DNA from: Acidimicrobiia bacterium
GTDB taxonomy: Bacteria > Actinomycetota > Acidimicrobiia > Acidimicrobiales > Ilumatobacteraceae
Assembly (NCBI GenBank): GCA_010030605.1
Contig: RHCK01000049.1
Span: forward strand, 1-8,743
Direction: 5' to 3'
DNA length: 8,743 nucleotides
Every line of letters begins with the position of its first letter. Position 1 is the stretch's first letter. Below, in pieces: positions 5,886 through 8,743 of the stretch. The notes beneath the pieces were generated by a model. The model saw only the letters and a list, made by a program, of their open reading frames with translations. It was not told the DNA's origin and did no database searches. Both the position numbers and the translations under genes were made by a program.

Positions 5886-6548
5886 GTGAACGAGGTGCAC
5901 GGACCACACCTGATGCCGTTGCTCCGTGGCTGGTCACACCTGATCTCGTTCCCCATCATGTTGGTGATGGGCGGAATCCTGATGTTCGTCGTGGACCTGC
6001 CCATCAGTCTGCGACTGAGCATCGTCATCTACGTCATCGGAACCGCGACCATGTTCGGAGTCTCCGCTTTGTATCACCGTGTTCGTTGGCGGCCTCGCGC
6101 CAAACGCCTGATGCAACGATTCGACCATTCGGCGATCTTTCTCGCGATCGCCGGCGGCTACACCCCCGTGGCCGTGCTCTGTCTCGACGGCTGGGCGCAA
6201 TGGACGGTGATTGGTGGCGTGTGGTTCGGCGCGCTCTTGGGAATCGTGTTGCATTGGTTGCCTCGAGTGCCCACGTTCTGGCACGGCGCGAGTTACATGA
6301 TCGTCAGTTGGGCCGCCATCGTGACCGTGCCGGCACTATGGCGCGGGCTTGGTGCCGTCGGATTCGGTCTCATTCTCGGCGGAGGCGTCTGTTACACCTT
6401 GGGCGCGATCGCGCTGGCCACCAAGAAGCCCGATCCCTGGCCCCGGGTGTTCGGTTTCCACGAGATTTTCCACGCGTTCACGGTCGTGGCCGCCGGGCTG
6501 CAGTTCGCGGCGATCGCCGGCGTGGTTGTTCCGCGCTTGGCCGCCTGA
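5886..6548 (+). CDS. Hemolysin III/TrhA-family integral membrane protein (PAQR superfamily)
   Basis: From GTG 5886 the protein has 220 residues and about seven hydrophobic segments, the usual size and topology of the family. Conserved PAQR/hemolysin III features are present: SALYH (S60, H64), FDHSAIFLAIAGGYTP (D80, H81) and C-terminal FHEIFHAF (H192, H196). These Ser, Asp and His residues form the membrane zinc site in PAQR proteins. Family members have been tied to membrane-lipid homeostasis or hydrolase activity; the hemolysin name comes from Bacillus cereus and does not imply virulence. Start choice is uncertain. In-frame ATGs at 5862 and 5778 would add residues unlike the family, and the latter overlaps the exonuclease start. 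TAACAAT at 5873-5879 could be a -10 for a leaderless GTG transcript, but no good -35 is seen. It is transcribed away from the exonuclease gene. Confidence 0.88.
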   Translation: MNEVHGPHLMPLLRGWSHLISFPIMLVMGGILMFVVDLPISLRLSIVIYVIGTATMFGVSALYHRVRWRPRAKRLMQRFDHSAIFLAIAGGYTPVAVLCLDGWAQWTVIGGVWFGALLGIVLHWLPRVPTFWHGASYMIVSWAAIVTVPALWRGLGAVGFGLILGGGVCYTLGAIALATKKPDPWPRVFGFHEIFHAFTVVAAGLQFAAIAGVVVPRLAA

Positions 6549-6555
6549 CGCGATT

Positions 6556-6572
6556 CTCAAGGTTTCCTCAAG
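6556..6572 (+). repeat. CTCAAG direct repeats, 11-bp period
   Basis: CTCAAG occurs at 6556-6561 and 6567-6572, one helical turn apart, in the leader of the pilus ATPase gene. Same-face spacing is typical of an activator or repressor bound as a tandem pair. No known regulator site is recognised. Confidence 0.35.
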
Positions 6573-6584
6573 ACCACGTCGAGC

Positions 6585-6597
6585 GGGTTCAGAACCC
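6585..6597. promoter_or_regulatory. 13-bp palindrome (possible operator) upstream of the pilus ATPase gene
   Basis: GGGTT-CAG-AACCC is a perfect inverted repeat with 5-bp arms, about 25 bp before the GTG start of the ATPase gene. It has no following T-run and arms too short for a terminator, so an operator is the more likely reading if it is functional. Confidence 0.3.
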
Positions 6598-6615
6598 TCG
6601 GAGTAGGACCGATAG
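6589..6615 (+). promoter_or_regulatory. Possible sigma-28 (FliA/WhiG-type) promoter for pilB-pilC
   Basis: TCAGAACC (6589-6596), 11 bp, then ACCGATAG (6608-6615) matches the spacing of the FliA/WhiG consensus TAAAGTTT-N11-GCCGATAA. The -10 half matches at six of eight positions and the -35 half is weak. The predicted start site falls at about 6621-6622, on the GTG start codon, which would make a leaderless mRNA. The 73-bp gap after the hemolysin III gene holds no better promoter that I can see. Confidence 0.3.
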
Positions 6616-6621
6616 CCGTAC

Positions 6622-7887
6622 GTGTTTCAACGGTCCGCACCCAAGCCCACCGCCGAGTCCGGTCCGGTCGCCGTTGTCGAACCCGGCTTGGCCGACTTCA
6701 CCACTCCCCCGAGCAGCGATGATGACGCACCCATCGTCCACCTCGTCACGAACATCGTCGGACAAGGACTCCGCGATCGCGCATCCGACATCCATATCGA
6801 GCCCCTCAACGACATCCTGCGCATTCGCTACCGCATCGACGGCAACCTGGTGGAGGCACAACGGTTGCCGTTGACGATGCATCTCAGCCTGGTGAGTCGT
6901 TTGAAGATCATGGCGGGCATGAACATCGTCGAACGTCGTCGACCGCAAGACGGCCAGTTCTCCACGGTGGTCGATGGTCGTGAGGTGGACGTGCGCGTGG
7001 CCACCGTGTCCACCGTCTTCGGCGAGAAACTGGTGATGCGGTTGCTCGACAAACGTCGCTCGATGATCGGACTCGGCGAACTCGGTATGCCGCGCGACAC
7101 CCACGAAGCGTTCTCGCAGATGATTCGTTCGCCGTTCGGCATGGTCATCTGCGCCGGACCCACCGGAGCCGGAAAAACAACGACGTTGTACGCGTCGCTT
7201 CTCGAGATCAACAACTCGGGCAAGAACGTCACCACCATCGAGGATCCCGTGGAATACGTGTTCCCCGGCATCAACCAGGTGCAGACCAACGAGCAGGCCG
7301 GATTGACGTTCTCCACCGGTTTGAGGGCATTGTTGCGTCAGGACCCCGACGTCATCTTGGTCGGTGAGATTCGTGATCCCGACACGGCGCGCATCGCGGT
7401 TCAATCCGCGCTCACCGGACACTTCGTGCTGTCGTCGTTGCACGGAACGGATGCGTCCGCCGCACTGCATCGCCTGCTCGACATGGGAATCGAAGCCTTC
7501 CTCATCGCGTCATCGGTGATGGGAATCATCGGTCAACGTCTGTTGCGACGCATCTGCGATTCGTGCAAAACCCCATATACGCCCGATGCCGAGGAACTCG
7601 CACTTTTCCAACGACATCTCCCGCAAAGCTCGAAACAACTTTTCTTTCACGGAAGCGGATGCGACGATTGCTCCCACACCGGTTACCGGGATCGCATCGG
7701 TGTGTACGAGCTTCTGCGCATCTCACCACGAATTCGTCAGTTGCTCGTCGACCATGCCACCACCGAACAGGTGCGCGAAACCGCCATCGCCGAGGGAATG
7801 CGTCCGATGATCCTCGAAGCCATGAACCTGGTCGACGATGACGTCACCACGGTGGCCGAAGTGATCCGAACCCTCTACGTGGCCTGA
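6622..7887 (+). CDS. Type IV pilus/type II secretion assembly ATPase (PilB/GspE/ComGA family), short form
   Basis: This hexameric ATPase powers pilin or pseudopilin assembly at the cytoplasmic face of the membrane. The 421-residue protein contains the N2 domain (about 35-145, with RASDIHIEP at 53-61) and the complete C-terminal motor. The motor has Walker A GPTGAGKTTT (179-188), Asp box TIEDPVEY (205-212), Walker B RQDPDVILVGEIRD (239-252), His box ALTGHFVLSSLHGTDA (263-278) and the zinc-binding CxxC pair C312/C315 and C347/C350. The zinc motif separates it from retraction ATPase PilT. The N1 (MshEN) domain of typical PilB/GspE, usually adding about 150 residues, is absent. Only about 35 Pro/Ser/Asp-rich residues precede N2, as in short ComGA-like forms. 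GTG 6622 is the limit because an in-frame TAG lies at 6613. pilC follows after 11 nt. Confidence 0.93.
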   Translation: MFQRSAPKPTAESGPVAVVEPGLADFTTPPSSDDDAPIVHLVTNIVGQGLRDRASDIHIEPLNDILRIRYRIDGNLVEAQRLPLTMHLSLVSRLKIMAGMNIVERRRPQDGQFSTVVDGREVDVRVATVSTVFGEKLVMRLLDKRRSMIGLGELGMPRDTHEAFSQMIRSPFGMVICAGPTGAGKTTTLYASLLEINNSGKNVTTIEDPVEYVFPGINQVQTNEQAGLTFSTGLRALLRQDPDVILVGEIRDPDTARIAVQSALTGHFVLSSLHGTDASAALHRLLDMGIEAFLIASSVMGIIGQRLLRRICDSCKTPYTPDAEELALFQRHLPQSSKQLFFHGSGCDDCSHTGYRDRIGVYELLRISPRIRQLLVDHATTEQVRETAIAEGMRPMILEAMNLVDDDVTTVAEVIRTLYVA

Positions 7888-7898
7888 TCGGACGACCC

Positions 7899-8743
7899 AT
7901 GCCGCGCTTCGCCTACACCGCCATCGACACCAGCGGCACCTTGATCGAAGGCATCTCCAAGGCCGACACCATCGCCGATGCCCGTTCCTCGCTGCTCTCG
8001 CAAGATCTCTACCCCACCAAACTCGCCGAGAAGCGTGGACTTCTGCAGTTCGAAATCACCAAGGAAAAGGTGAAGAAGAAGGAGTTGATGCACTTCACTC
8101 GTCAGTTGGCAGTGTTCGTGCGCGCGGGCATTCCCATCACCTCGGCCCTGGAGACCATCGGCGACGAAACCCAAGACACGGCGTTGCGCCGAGCCATCAC
8201 CACGATGGTCGAGGAATTACGAAACGGTGGCACCCTCTCGGCCGCGGCGGCCAAACATCCGCACGTGTTCCCCAGCTACTACGTCGGAATCCTGCAAAGT
8301 GCCGAACTCACGGGACGACTGGACGAGACGCTCGACAGTCTGGCCGCGTATCTCAACCGCGAGATCGAAACTCGTGCCAAGGTGGTGAACGCGTTGTCGT
8401 ATCCGGCGGTGGTCATGGTGATGGCCATCGTCACCGTCATCATTCTCGCGGGCTACGTATTACCGAAGTTCAAACCGCTCTTCACCGAGTTGAATGCCGA
8501 CCTTCCTCTGCCCACGCGCATGTTGCTCGGAGTGGCGTCGCTCTTCTCGACGTACGTCTACATCCCCGGACTCGTCATCATGACGGCCATTGGTGCACTG
8601 ATATGGATGATGAAGTCCACCAAGGGGCGCGAAGTGAAGGACCGATTGGTGCTGCGTATTCCGGTGATCAAGGGAATCATCGAGTACGCGATCCTCGAGC
8701 GCTTCTGTCGCATCCTTGGCGCGATGGTGCGTGCCGGAGTGCC
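7899..8743 (+). CDS. Type IV pilus/type II secretion inner-membrane platform protein PilC/GspF, 5' part
   Basis: The frame opens at ATG 7899, 11 nt after the ATPase stop, and runs without a stop through the window end (281 codons visible of roughly 400). The platform protein couples the assembly ATPase to insertion of pilin subunits. Residues 1-45 match the short N-terminal PilC segment (FAYTAIDTSGTLIEG). The first T2SSF cytoplasmic domain spans about 63-165, with FTRQLAVFVRAGIPITSALE (66-85), GGTLSAAAAKHPHVFP and SAELTGRLDETL. Hydrophobic segments lie at about 168-189 and 217-237. The second T2SSF repeat begins at ERFCRILGAMVRAGV (267-281), where the window ends. Direct coupling to a PilB-like ATPase supports a type IV pilus or related system; a type II secretion or competence pseudopilus cannot be excluded without the genes to the right. 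Confidence 0.93.
   Translation, partial: MPRFAYTAIDTSGTLIEGISKADTIADARSSLLSQDLYPTKLAEKRGLLQFEITKEKVKKKELMHFTRQLAVFVRAGIPITSALETIGDETQDTALRRAITTMVEELRNGGTLSAAAAKHPHVFPSYYVGILQSAELTGRLDETLDSLAAYLNREIETRAKVVNALSYPAVVMVMAIVTVIILAGYVLPKFKPLFTELNADLPLPTRMLLGVASLFSTYVYIPGLVIMTAIGALIWMMKSTKGREVKDRLVLRIPVIKGIIEYAILERFCRILGAMVRAGV

Noticed and set aside
5076..5909. Open frame of about 277 codons on the minus strand overlapping the exonuclease gene
   Set aside because: It is a shifted frame of the exonuclease, which has all metal-binding motifs; the product is Arg/Gly-rich with no domain.
1..8743. Mobile element, phage, CRISPR or defence system
   Set aside because: No transposase, integrase, attachment-site duplication, repeat-spacer array or defence domain is visible; tRNA-Ser 3' ends show no nearby integrase or extra partial tRNA copy within the window.

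Overview
The window reads as ordinary chromosome from a GC-rich actinobacterium. Grounds are the strong G/C third-position bias, frequent GTG starts, a stand-alone 5'-3' exonuclease and an SDR protein that both resemble mycobacterial counterparts, and a small SRP RNA of actinobacterial type. I lean towards the class Acidimicrobiia (Ilumatobacter-like) from the gene set; this is inference. No phage, transposon, CRISPR array or defence island is visible.

Left part (1-3969, + strand): a tight run of five genes. It begins with the 3' part of tilS (tRNA-Ile lysidine synthase). Next come a dual-specificity-phosphatase-like protein whose catalytic cysteine is replaced by glycine, an extended SDR (NAD-dependent epimerase-like) protein whose YxxxK lysine is missing, an alpha/beta hydrolase with an intact triad, and a renalase-like FAD oxidoreductase. 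Gaps are 9 nt, 3 nt and then two ATGA overlaps, so this is almost certainly one operon.

Middle part (3996-4892, - strand): a compact translation-related RNA cluster. In transcription order it holds the small SRP RNA (ffs), tRNA-Ser(GGA), tadA and tRNA-Ser(CGA). Both tRNAs encode their CCA end. The final A of the tRNA-Ser(GGA) CCA is also the first base of the tadA ATG. Upstream of ffs on the same strand lies a stand-alone 5'-3' exonuclease gene (4892-5785).

Right part (5886-8743, + strand): a hemolysin III/TrhA-type membrane protein of the PAQR superfamily, divergent from the exonuclease. It is followed by a pilB/gspE-type assembly ATPase lacking the usual N-terminal domain, and by pilC/gspF (cut by the window end). 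These two start a type IV pilus or type II secretion-like operon. The short leader before the ATPase gene carries phased direct repeats, a 13-bp palindrome and a possible sigma-28-type promoter placed so that the transcript would be leaderless.

Nothing here amounts to a clearly new multi-gene system. The best leads are the CCA/ATG sharing between a tRNA and tadA, two proteins in one operon that have each lost a key catalytic residue, and the leader of the pilus ATPase gene.
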